DNA of 64,000 nucleotides, taken from NCBI GenBank assembly GCA_001692895.1, contig KV748206.1, forward strand, positions 1,002,662 through 1,066,661, read 5' to 3'. The translations under genes were made by a program, and so were the position numbers. The notes below the pieces were generated by a model that worked only from the letters and a program-made list of their open reading frames with translations, made no database searches and was not told the origin of the DNA. This document shows, piece by piece, positions 11,467 to 21,694 of the stretch (within the stretch, counting starts at the first letter, position 1; every line of letters starts with the position of its first letter). The stretch comes from Cenococcum geophilum 1.58 (lineage: Eukaryota > Ascomycota > Dothideomycetes > Gloniales > Gloniaceae).

Positions 11467-14430
11467 ATGGGCGCATCTAAAAGGCGTCAAAGAAACCCCT
11501 TTATTTCGTCTAGCAGGAGCCAGTCTTCTTAAGCTTTTAATAATAAACTACCCTTTCTATTAACTAATACCGCTGGAGGATTAAGAGATATAGCGGATAT
11601 AGTGCCCGAGGGCATCAGCCGTCTTGTCCTACCCCCATTATCTCCCCTATCGTCTCCCCCATTATCTCCCCCATCGCTATCTGTAGCTTAATGGCGGTCC
11701 TTAATAGCCCACTCACTACTGCCAAACTATATAGATCCCTAAGAGGATAAAGAAGTAGGAGTTAATAAAATACCTATAATATCCGCAATATCCGCTGAGA
11801 AGATATCCGCTGTAGAGAAGGTCTGGGTAATTGTTGACTATCTTAGGCTATAGCGGATATCTATAGGAGACCTAGCGCTTAAATAGATTATAATAGCTGA
11901 AGGTTTACGCAAGGCACTAAAGAAAAAAAGAGTAAGAGAGCTCCTTAATAAACTCCTAGAGGATGCTAATATCCTAGATATCTATACTAAAGAGATGGAG
12001 AAGCGTGGTATAGTGGGTGCTAGTGTTGCTCTTACTATTTAGGGAGAGCTTAAAGAGCTAAGGGAGAAAGAGTCACTATTTGGCAGCTTTAACTAATATG
12101 CGGATATTAAGCAGCTTAACCTTAGGTAGTACTATTAAGCCGTAAAGACTTACGCACCTATACTAGAGTATGTAATTATAGCATATTAAGAGGGTTAATG
12201 TAAATGTTCTCCATATAAAGGCTGTGCGGTTTTAATAGCTTCTATGCTTATATTTAGCCTTTTATAAAACTCCGCAAACTATATCCCACAGCTGCTAGGG
12301 ATATATCTCTAAGCTAATGGCGTTAAGCGCCGCGTGCTTTCTGTGCTCTATGGGCTTGGATTAATTGATAGTTATACTACTTTAAACTAGCAGAAGGAGC
12401 GGATAGCCTAGGAATTAAGGTTTAGCCTATAATCTCCGCGGTGTAGGTATATACTAACCTATATATAGGTGAAAATCCGCTTAATGGGTGCAGCTTCTAA
12501 TACTATTATTATCTATAATAACTTTAACTACCTTTAACGAGTTCAGTATTAAACACTTAGGGATACTGGGACGTTTTATTCGCGTATAACTAGCAAGTTT
12601 ATCTTTGGTGTAAGTATACCTAATAGTAGGCTTTAACAGAGTATGCTTTATATAGATATTCTAATTAAGTTCTTAGATATTGTAGAGGCTCTAGGTAATT
12701 TACAAGACGAGATATAGAAGTAGATCTCGACAGCTTTAATTTATAAAGCTATTATAGAGGCGTACCTAGGCCTTAATATATTACTTAGCAAAAACCTGTG
12801 GTTTAAACATCCACGTATGCCTTCTATTAATATAATACCCGCTGTATGGACGTCTAGGTTTAACCTAGGACCTATTATAACTAGAGAGGCTTTTATATCT
12901 AAAACCTATAAGGTACTAGACGACATTTTTCTTTATTAAATAAATTTATAACGCACTAATAAAGTATTTAAGGAGCGACTGTTTCTGATCTATGGTAATC
13001 AAAAGACTGTAAAGCTTATTCGGTTATGTTAGGGAGAACGTACTAAGTTAATATCCGCCTATAATAGCCTGTGTTAGGCTCTGCCTATTCTAGCTCTTTG
13101 GCACCTAAAGCTAAACTACCTATATATGGTTATACGGTATCACTATGGTGGCAAGTAATTAGCCTAAGAGTACTCTACGCTGTATACCTATATAAACCAC
13201 CTAGGTTAAAGAAATATCCCAGCTAAGCGCGCGCTGTTTTATTATATGGAGGAGCTAATTCTCTATAGCTTCGACGCTCGTATCATAGCGTTACTCCATA
13301 CTTAGATTAAGGAGTCTTATAACATTAAGTCGCCTATAAATATCAAGCGGTACCTTAAAAGCCTATCTCCGCAACGTCTATTAGCAATAGTTAAGGATAT
13401 CCGCATAGCGGTTTTCGGTTAGGAAGTCTCTCAGGCGGCTAACTATGCCAGCTAGCCTGCGGAACCACAACAAAAGGGTCACCTTAAGTAGGCTGGCAGT
13501 GCTGCATCCTTACAAATACTTTCTAAGCCTGCTGATACAGAGTTTCTAACGCACGTCCGCTTTTTACAACTGGTAGAGACGTACAAGGTCCTTAAGCACG
13601 CCATTAAGCTTACGGATATTGGCCTACTTAGCCGCGTGCTCCCCCACATTTATATCTATTTTATAGGTAGTCAAAACAAGAACTATCTACCAGAGATATT
13701 ACATTTTTTCTAGTTAACTTTAATAGATGCTTGTTCCCCTAAGCTCTAGTAAGCTATCCTAGTAAATAGTCTAGTGAATATCCGCGGCGAATAGGATAGT
13801 TACTACCCGATAGATCTTGATAATGAGCTACTTAATAGGGAGCTAAAGCAGCTTATGCATACTTGTGGCAATTCGATATTTAACCTAAACTTACTCTTCT
13901 GCTAGAGCATTTATATAACTAATTATATAGGGCCACTATGTGTAAAGTTTAAGATCACGTTCGGCGAACGGATGTCTACTTAATATACTGTTAAATCTCC
14001 TACAGCGGATATTTAATTGCTTGCTAATGCGATTGCCGAAGGTTCTATTATCCGCCGTTAGGCACAGCGAGCAAAGATAGAAGCGCCGCCTCTACTATAA
14101 CTAGGTATTAAACGACTTAATTAATCTGCCCTTAATGAGTTCAATTTACGGCTAGGCGGTAATTTTTCCGCCGTGTTTAATAAGCTTAATCTCTATAACG
14201 ATGATAATAAGCTAGATAGCTTCGTACTTCCTACTAACTTTGCTTAAACCTAGCTTTAACCTGCGTATAAGTTGCTCGATAAGTAATACAAGATATTAGC
14301 TATAAGCTATTACTACAACCGTTTAATATCCGCTATAGTTAGTAGCACTAGTATATATTCCTAAGTAATTAATAATATTAATTAATTAATCTATTTAGTT
14401 CCTAGGCCGCGCTTACTAGGGGTGTAGGGT
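11467..14430 (+). pseudogene. DUF6589-type transposon protein, degenerate
   Basis: An ATG at 11467 opens MGASKRRQRNPFISS. The frame can be followed for about 2.9 kb, broken mainly by TAG/TAA stops at probable Gln or Trp codons. An N-terminal Pro/Ser-rich linker (PPLSPLSSPPLSPP) comes first. Blocks typical of fungal DUF6589 proteins follow: GLGLIDSYTTLN (about 12350), FLIYGNQKTVKLIR (about 12985), ALPILALWHLKLNYLYMV (about 13080) and GGK...STLYTYINHLG-stop-RNIPAKRALFYYMEELILYS (about 13150-13270). DUF6589 proteins are widespread in fungi and have no proven activity known to me. Placement between TIRs suggests a role in transposition, possibly the transposase; that is inference. The C-terminal limit is approximate. 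Confidence 0.68.
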
Positions 14431-14589
14431 ATAAGGGGAAGGGGGGGCGTTATCCTAATAGATATTAGCTACTATAGTTATAATATCCACTTAGCGGATA
14501 TAAGGTAAACTTACCTAGTATTAGCTAACCCCGCCTAATATTAACTAACCTCGCCTAATATTAGCCCGCTATATACTAATTAGCGTTGC
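14431..14589. repeat. Short direct repeats between the two convergent genes
   Basis: Three copies of CCTAATATTARCTAACC-like sequence are spaced closely at about 14515-14570. They lie in the gap where the plus-strand DUF6589-type gene and the minus-strand helicase gene converge. Confidence 0.5.
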
Positions 14590-17110
14590 CGTTAATTTCC
14601 TATAGTGCTCTTCGCATATATTTGCCTCTATTTAATCACGCTAACCGCCTTTATAGTACTAATAAAGACGTATCTAACTAGCGGGTTGCTAGCGGTATAG
14701 ATATATCTAACGGCTGGTATAAGGGTAATAATAGAGGAGTAGGAGCTAGAGACCTAAGAGTTGGCGAAGGTATAGGTATATCCTCTTCCTAAGTTATTAG
14801 TAAGAGGTCTATGGCTAACTGTTAACTAGCCTATAATATATTAGCGCTATAGTGAGGCGCTAATTGCCACGGCGTTAATATTTTAAATCTCCTATCTAAA
14901 ACCTGCGAAGCCCGTATAAGAGCCTATAATAAGCGCTTATCCGTAGCAGCGTGCTACTCTAACGCTTGGGAAAACCGCTCTAATATCTATATAATTAACC
15001 CAAAAGAACCTAAGAGTTGCCCTATTTCTTTCTGTTTCTACTTTTATTCTTTATCTGCTAAAAGCTTAATAAGGGACGAAAGCTCCTTACTAAGGATATT
15101 AGGATCCCACTTAGGCATTGCTTGCCTTAATAATGCCATATCTAGAACCTACCCTATATTATAGAGGCGATAAAGCTACTTATCTGGTATAACATAATTA
15201 ACTATAGGCGTTTATAATATATCCTAATACCTAGCCTCCGCCTATTGCGTAAACCACTTCTATATATTGCTTAATATAGGCTCCCGGCAGGTTTTTGTAA
15301 TATCCGCACTATAGCTAGTGCGGATATTGTACTCGCAATCCATAAATATTACTAGGTTGCAGTTACTGTAACATAAGTCTTTACTAACAGTAGACTGTGG
15401 GTCTCTATAGTATATAAGTTATATTGCTTGTAAGCATACCTAATCCTTATTAACTAGCCGCTATAGGGTAAACGGCAGTTTACTACGTAACTGCGTATTA
15501 GTTAACCGCTTCTTTAGGCGTAGGGTCGGTACAATAAGCTCTTTAGGTAGGCGTATTGTAGAACTACTAGGGCTTAACCTATACCCGCTTCTTATATCTA
15601 CCAACTACTTAGTACTAACTGACGCTATAGATAAAGCATCGCCCGTAATATCCGCAGTCTCTGCGTTTTGTCGCCCGCGGATATTATTGCGTAGCGCGCT
15701 TACGCGAAGATCGCCTATATACTAAGGTTGTATATGCTTAGAACCACCTAATTTATCGTAAGGACCCCACCAGCGGCTCTTAACCATAAAGATTGCTTCG
15801 CCTAAGAGGCCTTCTTCTCGGCCTACCTAGCCAAACCGCTGTGCCAGTATATTATAGGATTTGTGGCGAGGCATTCTATATTAAATTAAACAGTAGATAT
15901 CCAGGACATCTATACCGTGTGCTACTACATCTAATATAACAAAAATTTAAATTTGAGACGTTGGGCGCGCGTATTTGGCGTATAAGCGGTCTTTATTAAT
16001 ATCCGTAAGCGTTACGTAGTAGCTCTACACCGCTTCTCTAGTAACAATAGCATTATAGCCGCGATGGATTAACTAGCTGCAAATAGTATTATAATAGGCA
16101 GCTATCCACTCCTTAGAATTAAAGAAGATGATCGTCTTTAGAATTAGCTAAAGTTAATTAAACTGTTAGCGGTATGTTTGCTATACGGATATTAAGCAGC
16201 TTCTTAATTGCTCGCCTTCTCCTTAGTTACTATTACTAGTAGTATACAAATACACTAGAGCAGCAGCAATAGTAAAGTAAAGAGCTTAAAAGTCCTTCTT
16301 CTCTAGCGCGGTTATAACCCTCTATATAATCTTTAGCTCCGGCCAATTAATTAGGGTTTTAATAACTTATATATTAGGTTTAAACCTAGCTAGCTTATAT
16401 ATAGTCCGAAACGTAGATAGGTCTAGTATTGCGGTATATATAAACTAAGGCTTATTAACTAAGACTAAACGTATTTTAAAGAGTTGTGTATACGCTATAC
16501 GGAAGGTCTCTCCCTAATTAGCAAGTAGGTATACTTTATTAACCACTATAAGGGCAACATGGGAACAAAATATCGGGTCTATTAGAACCTTATATAGCTT
16601 ATTACTAACCAAAAGCTTTAGGGAGATAAGGATATATATATAGCTGCCCGTGCGGATATCCTTAATTAGCTTAGCGGATATTGTTTTCTCCTATATATAA
16701 ACAGGTCGAATATAAGGTAGCTTTGTAATCTTTTTTACTTGCTCTAACCCAATTGCGTTAAGTAGAAGAACAATAATAATAACTGCATTAGGTATAAGAT
16801 ATAGTAGTGCTTATATTATTATACTCTTACTAAAAGACGTCTTTGCCATAAGTATAAGATCTCGCCGCTTAAATATCAGCACCCTTAGGGCCTCGAGCTG
16901 CTCCATATAACCGCGGTATAGATATATCTCCGCAATAGCTTTATCTAGCTTACTTATTTAAAGTTTATAAGAGCTGCTTATAAGCTAAGGTAGCTCCCTC
17001 CGCAGGCTATATAGCCGTAGAGACCGCTAGGGATCTATTTTAATATAATCCCCAGCCTATTACGTACTGCTAGCTTATTAATCTGCTTAACTAGCTTATA
17101 GTTTACAACC
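14590..17110 (-). pseudogene. RecQ-like SF2 DNA helicase, degenerate
   Basis: Minus-strand translation gives a DEAD/RecQ-like helicase. The Q-like region and Walker A are at about 16900-16815 (QLEALRVLIFKRRDLILMAK, then TSFSKS, where GKS is expected). Motif II at about 16540 reads VNKVYLL against the expected D-E-V-H core, so the catalytic box is destroyed by transitions. Motif V/VI at about 15960-15815 reads FVILDVVAHGIDVLDIYC and LAQRFGQVGREEGLLGEA. A long C-terminal tail (VLDMALLRQAMPKWDPNILS to about 14590) follows. The family occurs in fungal subtelomeric and transposon-linked helicases and would unwind DNA during replication or transposition. The start is uncertain. It converges with the DUF6589-type gene. 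Confidence 0.8.
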
Positions 17111-17534
17111 TCTTTACCTTATTTACTTTAATAGAGGCATTAGTAGATAGCGCTTAAAAGTAGCAGAGGGAGAATAGAGGGTTGGATAAAGGTAGGGAGG
17201 ACTTAAACATGTTGTAATAGATAGATCTTAATGGGTTTTAATTATTGGATTATGGATATAATGGATGGAGAGTAGGTGGTTAAGATTAACGCGTTGTTAG
17301 TGTGGATATTACTGATTATTTACTTTGGTAAACCGCGTCACGGCTATTTTAAAATTAATGTTAGGAACGGGAAGGCGGGGAGACTTCTTACGTAGACCAT
17401 TTGATTCGCTGGAGCCTAGTATATAATTAATGGATTTTTTAAGCTGCCTAAACTTGTCGTAAGAATAAGAAGTGAATATCCGTAATATTAGCCATGCGGA
17501 TATCGCGACGTGCTTTACAAACGTCGGCCAAAGT
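17111..17534. other. Non-coding interval 5' of the helicase
   Basis: No conserved protein is seen. A pair of motif variants, ATATCCGTAATATT and GCGGATATCGCG, lies at about 17476-17510. It would carry the promoter of the minus-strand helicase. Confidence 0.4.
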
Positions 17535-17638
17535 GTCTCAGACCACACAGGGACAGATGGCCTAAACTGGTTTAGTGCCATCGGGCCGGATTTATCCGGC
17601 GTCCCATGTGGTCTGAGCATGCTGAGACAAGATAAGGG
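17535..17638 (+). other. Three-way-junction hairpin (cruciform-like) sequence
   Basis: An outer stem pairs TCAGACCACACAGGGAC (17538-17554) with GTCCCATGTGGTCTGA (17601-17616). Within it sit two complete hairpins. The first is GATGGCCTAAAC with GTTTAGTGCCATC (17556-17582, 2-base loop). The second is GCCGGAT with ATCCGGC (17585-17600, 2-base loop). A further GTCTCA / TGAGAC pair lies outside. The stems are GC-rich and almost free of RIP-type changes, in contrast with their surroundings. Confidence 0.75.
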
Positions 17639-17689
17639 GTACACTTGGCAGAGGCACGTGTAGAGGCTATCGGGAATATAGCGGGGACC

Positions 17690-18460
17690 CGATGCAGAGC
17701 TTCGTGTAGAGCCTCCGTATGTCGCGCAAAGCCTCGTGCAGAGCCTCTGTACGTAGAGCTTCGTGTAGAGCTTCGTGCAGAGCCTCGTGTAGAGCTTCGT
17801 GCAGAGCCTCGTACAGAGCCTCTATACGCAGAGCTTCGTATAGAGCTTCGTGCAGAGCTTCGTGCAGAGCTTCGTGTAGAGCCTCATGCAGAGCCTTGTG
17901 CAAAGCTTCGTGTAGAGCTTCGTGTAGAGCCTCGCGCAAAGCTTCGTGCAGAGCTTTGTGTAGAGCTTCGTGTAGAGCTTCGTGTAGAGCTTTATGCAAA
18001 GCTTCGTGCAGAGCTTCGTGTAGAGCTTCGTGCAGAGCCTCGTGTAGAGCTTCGTGTAGAGCTTTATGCAGAGCTTCGTGTAGAGCTTTCGTATAGAGCT
18101 TCGTATAGAGCTTCGTGTAGAGCTTCGTGTAGAGCTTCGTGTAGAGCTTCGTGTAGAGCTTCGTGTAGAGCCTCGTGTAGAGCTTCGTGCAAAGCTTTGT
18201 GTAGAGCTTCGTGCAAAGCTTCGTGTAGAGCTTCGTGCAGAGCCTCGTGTAGAGCTTCGTGCAAAGCTTCGTGTAGAGCTTCGTGCAGAGCCTCGTGTAG
18301 AGCTTCGTGCAGAGCCTCGTACAGAGCCTCTATACGCAGAGCTTCGTGTATAGAGCTTCGTGCAGAGCTTCGTGCAGAGCTTCGTGCAGAGCTTCGTGTA
18401 GAGCTTTGTGCAGAGCTTCGTGCAGAGCTTTGTGTAGAGCTTCGTGTAGAGCTTTATAGT
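17690..18460 (+). repeat. 12-bp minisatellite, about 64 units
   Basis: The unit is close to AGAGCTTCGTGY. Positions vary mainly as CpA to TpA (GTGCAGAG to GTGTAGAG), with some AGAG to AAAG. A larger block with GTACAGAGCCTCTATACGCA recurs about 508 bp apart (17811 and 18319), so the array has higher-order structure from duplication. Long open frames in several phases (repeats of R-A-E-L, C-R-A-S, H-E-A-L) follow from the 12-bp period and are not evidence of a gene. Confidence 0.92.
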
Positions 18461-18484
18461 ATTTTTGTTGCGTTTTTATTGCAG

Positions 18485-18622
18485 CCGAAAATTAGGGTCT
18501 ACTTAAGTCGCAATTTGCGGCGATTTACATGGGTAGCCTATGTATTTGTAGCAAATCGCCGCAAGTTGCCGCAAATTGCTAAAATCGCGACTTACGCAGG
18601 TTTTGCAGACCCCGATTTTCGC
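18485..18622. repeat. Right subterminal foldback
   Basis: About 18485-18526 pairs with 18553-18622. Paired segments are CCGAAAATTAGGGTCT with AGACCCCGATTTTCG, AAGTCGC with GCGACTT, CAATTTGCGGC with GCCGCAAATTG and GCGGCGATTT with AAATCGCCGC. The right arm carries an extra GCCGCAA copy, giving alternative pairings. The core TTTGCGGC is shared with the left subterminus. Confidence 0.78.
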
Positions 18623-18623
18623 T

Positions 18624-18658
18624 TGCGACAACGTGCCCAAAAAAAAAAATCCTGATGA
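18624..18658 (-). repeat. Right TIR of the 8.4-kb transposon
   Basis: Read inward from 18658 it starts TCATCAGGA, has eleven T and then GGGCACGTTGTCGCA. The following bases TA (18659-18660) give the 2-bp target duplication with 10244-10245. Confidence 0.82.
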
Positions 18659-21234
18659 TACGCAAAAATCTAAAAGAGAAAAACTAAAAATACCCTATAA
18701 GGATATATTAGGCACCGGATAAGCAATAGTATAAAAATACTAAGTATATACACAGCTGGCATCTAGTAAAAGTTTAGAAGTTAGGAAACTTAACACTTTA
18801 GCTAAAAAGATTTCTTATAAAAGAATGCTTAGACGGATAATAGTAGTAAAAATGCCCAGAAAATATATATCTATAGTATATTAAGGACAAAAAGCGAACT
18901 AGGTATTAGCTAAAGAGTAAGCCAAGTATAATAGGATCTAGCAGCTAATAGTTAGGAAAAGTAGAGGCCTACAAAACTAAAGAAAGCTATTAGTAGAGCC
19001 TTAAACCCTTAAAGAAATTTAAGAACAACACCTAGATCTATAAGTTAAATAGCAGGATTAATAGTTTAAAGTATTAGTAGATAGTAGAGTAATAAGGAAC
19101 TATATCTTACTAATAATAGTAAAACGGATAGGGCTACCGCACAAATAAAAGGAGCACCTATATCTACTAGTTATAATCTTAGGAGATCTAATAGCCTATA
19201 AAGGGGGTATTATTAATCTTAAAATAAGACCTATTTAACTAACTATTAAAAGAAGATAAGTCAAAATATCTTTTAATATATTACTATTAGGGAATAATAA
19301 GGTAGTATTAGGAATGCCTTAGTTACAGGAATATAATCTAAAGATTAATTAGGTTATAGGTTAGGTTAATATTAGAGATACTTAACGCCGCAAAATGCAA
19401 TAATAAACTAAGATAGTATAGTACTAAGTAAGGGCAACCTATAAAGAAATAGATAAAGAACTAAGTTATATACTAACAAGATACTATAAGTATAGCAAGA
19501 AACTATAGTTACTAAAAAGTAAAAAGCTATTAGAGTATATAGTATAAAACTATAAAATAGAATTAAAACTAGAAATAAGTCTAAGGTTCTTTCCAATCTA
19601 TAAGCTTACTAAAAAAGAAAAGAGAGTACTAAAAGAGTTTATCTAAGAGAACTTATAAAAGGGATATATTAGACCATTACAGTTATTAGCAGAATATCTA
19701 GTACTATTTATACTAAAGAAAAATGGGAAACTTAGGCTATACATTAACTATAAACAGTTAAATAGCATTACTAGAAAGAATAGGTATCTTTTACCCTTAA
19801 TTAGTAAGATCTAAGACAGAATCGGCGGTGCGCAAATCTTTACGAAGATAGATCTAAGATAGGCGTACCATTAGATCCGGATTAAGGAAGGTAATAAATA
19901 AAAAGCAGCCTTTAGGTTAAAGGAAGGACTATATAAACTATTAGTAATATAATTTAGGCTTATAAACACACTAGTAACATTTTAAAAACGTATTAACAAT
20001 ATATTAAGAGAACACTTAGATAAATTAATTATAGTATACCTTAATATTATTATTATCTACTTAATAAGTAAGGAAAAGCACGGAGAGCACGTTAAATAGG
20101 TCTTAAAGAGACTATAGAAAAAAATAGATGCTAGTAGCAATTAAAAAATGCAAGTTCTTTACTAGGAAGATAAATTTCGTTAAATTTATTATTAAACTAG
20201 GCCAACTTAGCATAGATCTAAAAAAGATAGAGGCTATAGTGAATTAGTAAGAACTAGAGAACATTATATAGTTAAGGTTGTTTCTAGGGGTTTGTAATTA
20301 CTATAAAAGGTTTATAGCTTAATAGTTAAAGAATATTAAGCCATTTATAAGATTAATAAAGAAAGAAGAACCTTAGGTATAAGAAGAAGAGCAGAGGAAA
20401 CTATTTAAGGAGGTTAAGGAGTTATTTACTTAAGACCTAATCCTTAAGATCTACTAACTAAAACTAGAGATAGTAGTTAAAATAGACGTATTGGACTTTA
20501 CACTAGGGGTATACTTTCTATAAAAGTATAAAGACGGATAGCACCTAATAGCATACTATAGTTGGAAAATAACACCACTAGAACTAAACTATAACATCTA
20601 TAATAAGGAGTTATTAGGTATAGTTATAGTACTTTAAGAATAAAGAGCATTCTTATAAGGTATAGAGAAACTATTTATAGTTAAGATAGATTATAAGAAC
20701 CTAACGGGGTTCCTAATAACAAAAGAACTTAACTAAAGACAAGTTAGATAGGTAGAGATGCTTATAAAATACTATTTTAGGATTTATTATACTAAGGGTA
20801 TAGATAATATATAAGTAAATGCGCTAAGCAGAAAGGCTAAACTATAAAATAATAAAAAGCTATTAGGGGCTTTACTATAAAAAGACATAGACGGATTAAT
20901 CAGATATAATTATCTAAAAATAATAGCAATAAGAGAAATTAGTTAGATTTATAAATTACTAAAAAGTAATTAAATATAAAAGATCTAAAAAGTATAAGTA
21001 AAGAACCTAGACTTAAAGCAGTATAAAAACTAAGAAGTAATATATATACTAAGGGTTATTGTAAAAGAGTTTATTAAGTTATTTTATAGGGGATTAACTT
21101 AAGAATATAATAGGGCTATAGGGTTAGTGTTAAAACTCTAAAAGGAGTATATTATTAATAGAATCTAGGGATTAGTAAGATAAGTTATAAAGGAATATCT
21201 AGATTGCTAAAGAAATAAACCTATTATTACGGAC
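18659..21234 (+). pseudogene. Element A protease, RT, RNase H and start of integrase
   Basis: This resumes A after the DNA transposon. The protease at about 19066 reads LVDSRVIRNYI (G to R at the D-S-G site). RT runs from about 19570, with the catalytic motif at about 20035 read as VYLNIIIIYL, so both Asp are gone. RNase H lies at about 20460-20850 (VKIDVLDFTLG, then NIYNKELLGIV). The zinc-binding H2C2 part of integrase begins near 21050 and is cut at 21234 by element B, whose target duplication copy CCTAT is 21230-21234. Many TAG stops are at Gln or Trp codons. Confidence 0.8.
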
Positions 21235-21660
21235 GCTTTAAGTACAATATTACAACTACTAAGAGAGGAGTCGGAAGAAGCTAGTTGGTTGATTTAGGTA
21301 CGGTCTAGGATAGAACTGGTAGAACTATGTGATGAGGAATGGTAACTAAGGTCACATAATATGCTACGTATTAAACAAGAGGAACGAGAGGAACTTACGT
21401 ACCTTACGTATAAGACGTATATTACGTATAAGAAGGATTTTATAGGAGTACAGTTGTGTATTTAAGGACCCTTAATCCCTACCTAGATAGTTCCTTCCTT
21501 ATAGTAATTCTCAGAATACAATTAGAGTTAATCTATTAGGCAACTACTCCACTAGTTATTATTACGTTGTTAACTACTGTTTTTGCATTTCCTATACACC
21601 TAGCCCATTAACAGAACCTATTGTAGTTCCTACTATAAGATTCCATTATATAATCACTAC
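21235..21660 (+). repeat. Element B 5' LTR
   Basis: This 426-bp G1 LTR starts TATTACGGACGC (T-G changed to T-A) and ends CCATTATA. It matches 28830-29255 end to end. Confidence 0.92.
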
Positions 21661-21694
21661 TATAGTTACGGTATTAAATACAGAGTCAAATAAC

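Larger units (their letters stand above)
10246..18658. mobile_element. 8.4-kb TIR DNA transposon with DUF6589-type and RecQ-like helicase genes
   Basis: Alignment of element A to its sister C places an 8413-bp insertion here. Its ends form inverted repeats of about 35 bp: TCATTAGG at the left, TCATCAGG reading inward from the right, then a T-rich run and GGGCNCGTTGTNGCA. The target duplication is 2 bp, TA or AT; the palindromic junction does not separate these. Inside, left to right, are subterminal GCGG-rich repeats, a low-complexity tract, a plus-strand DUF6589-type gene, a convergent minus-strand SF2 helicase gene, a three-way-junction hairpin, a 12-bp minisatellite and a foldback. I know of no named class with this pair; both genes are degenerate. 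Confidence 0.82.

Noticed and set aside
14590..17110. Telomere-linked helicase marking a chromosome end
   Set aside because: No telomeric repeats are in the window and the helicase lies inside a bounded transposon within a retroelement.
17690..18460. CRISPR array
   Set aside because: The repeats are contiguous 12-mers without unique spacers, and the sequence is fungal.
17645..18655. A 336-codon plus-strand frame and several minus-strand frames over the minisatellite
   Set aside because: They arise because a 12-bp repeat is a multiple of three and stays open in several phases at once. No non-repetitive domain is present.
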